5,483 bases of DNA from Firmicutes bacterium UBA6648 (lineage in GTDB: Bacteria; Bacillota; Clostridia; Peptostreptococcales; Anaerovoracaceae): contig DKLE01000208.1 in NCBI GenBank assembly GCA_002455605.1, positions 1 through 5,483 on the forward strand, read 5' to 3'. Below, piece by piece: positions 5,327 to 5,483 of the stretch; positions within the stretch are counted from its first letter, which is position 1, and the number at the start of each line of letters is the position of its first letter. The notes beneath the pieces are model-generated. The model saw only the letters and a program-made list of their open reading frames with translations, had not been told where the DNA came from and did no database searches. Position numbers and translations under genes: made by a program.

Positions 5327-5483
5327 CTACTCTATCTCAACACCATAACTATTACAAATTGCAGCTAGCCCGCCTTGATAACCGCTGCCAATAGCATTGA
5401 ACTTCCATTCATTATTATTCTTATATAATTCACCAAAGACAGCTGCCGTCTCAATGGAGAAGTCCTCCCCTAGATCATAGCGC
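5327..5483 (-). CDS. TerD-family protein, C-terminal fragment (gene runs off right edge)
   Basis: Only the last 51 residues are in the window. They begin RYDLGEDFSIETAAVFGELY and continue NNNEWKFNAIGSGYQGGLA to the end GVEIE. This is the classic C-terminus of TerD, TerE and TerZ proteins: the LGEDFS..TA motif, then GELY, the EWKF.A strand, G.GY.GGL and a final helix with FGV-like SYGV. It aligns with residues 149-195 of the downstream TerD protein but keeps the canonical ending that the latter lacks. The gene is therefore a tandem paralogue. The rest of the protein, the Ca2+-binding core and the operon promoter must lie to the right, and other ter genes may be there too. The fragment ends at the sequence edge, not at a break in the gene. 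Confidence 0.92.
   Translation of the reverse strand, partial: RYDLGEDFSIETAAVFGELYKNNNEWKFNAIGSGYQGGLAAICNSYGVEIE

Noticed and set aside
5327..5483. Broken or pseudogene TerD copy
   Set aside because: The frame is open right up to the window edge and the C-terminus is canonical, so the gene is cut by the window boundary and not degraded.

Overview
The window looks like chromosomal DNA of a low-GC, anaerobic Firmicute, most likely Clostridia. This rests on AT-rich intergenic regions, strong purine-rich ribosome binding sites, a clostridial-type short-chain acyl-CoA dehydrogenase and an Rrf2 regulator with cysteines placed for an Fe-S cluster. The genus cannot be fixed from the sequence. Every supported gene lies on the minus strand, so transcription runs from the right edge to the left edge.

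Right block (about 1096-5483): a stress or metal operon of the Ter type. In transcription order it holds the C-terminal end of one TerD-family protein (cut by the right edge), a complete second TerD-family protein 14 bases later, a stable intergenic hairpin, an 886-residue P-type ATPase with the membrane residues of PMCA-type Ca2+ pumps, and a HAD-superfamily phosphatase. A strong intrinsic terminator at 1096-1130 closes the unit. TerD domains bind Ca2+ and the ATPase should expel Ca2+, so the cluster reads as a Ca2+-linked envelope or stress response. The role of the phosphatase is unknown.

Left block (1-1076): an Rrf2-family regulator with its own sigma-A-like promoter (TTGACA, 17 bases, TATATT), then the N-terminal 147 residues of a butyryl-CoA-dehydrogenase-like flavoenzyme that runs off the left edge. 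A 23-bp element upstream of the dehydrogenase repeats the sequence over the -35 region of the regulator gene (19 of 23 identical, same orientation). This is the best clue that the Rrf2 protein represses itself and also controls the dehydrogenase.

No RNA genes, insertion sequences, CRISPR arrays, attachment sites or origins were seen. No gene-free gap exceeds 140 bases. Plus-strand reading frames are all antisense shadows of the minus-strand genes. The families present are known; the less familiar points are the Rrf2 operator pair, the probable CTG start of rrf2, the NGEA variant of the ATPase TGES loop, and the hairpin between terD and the pump gene.
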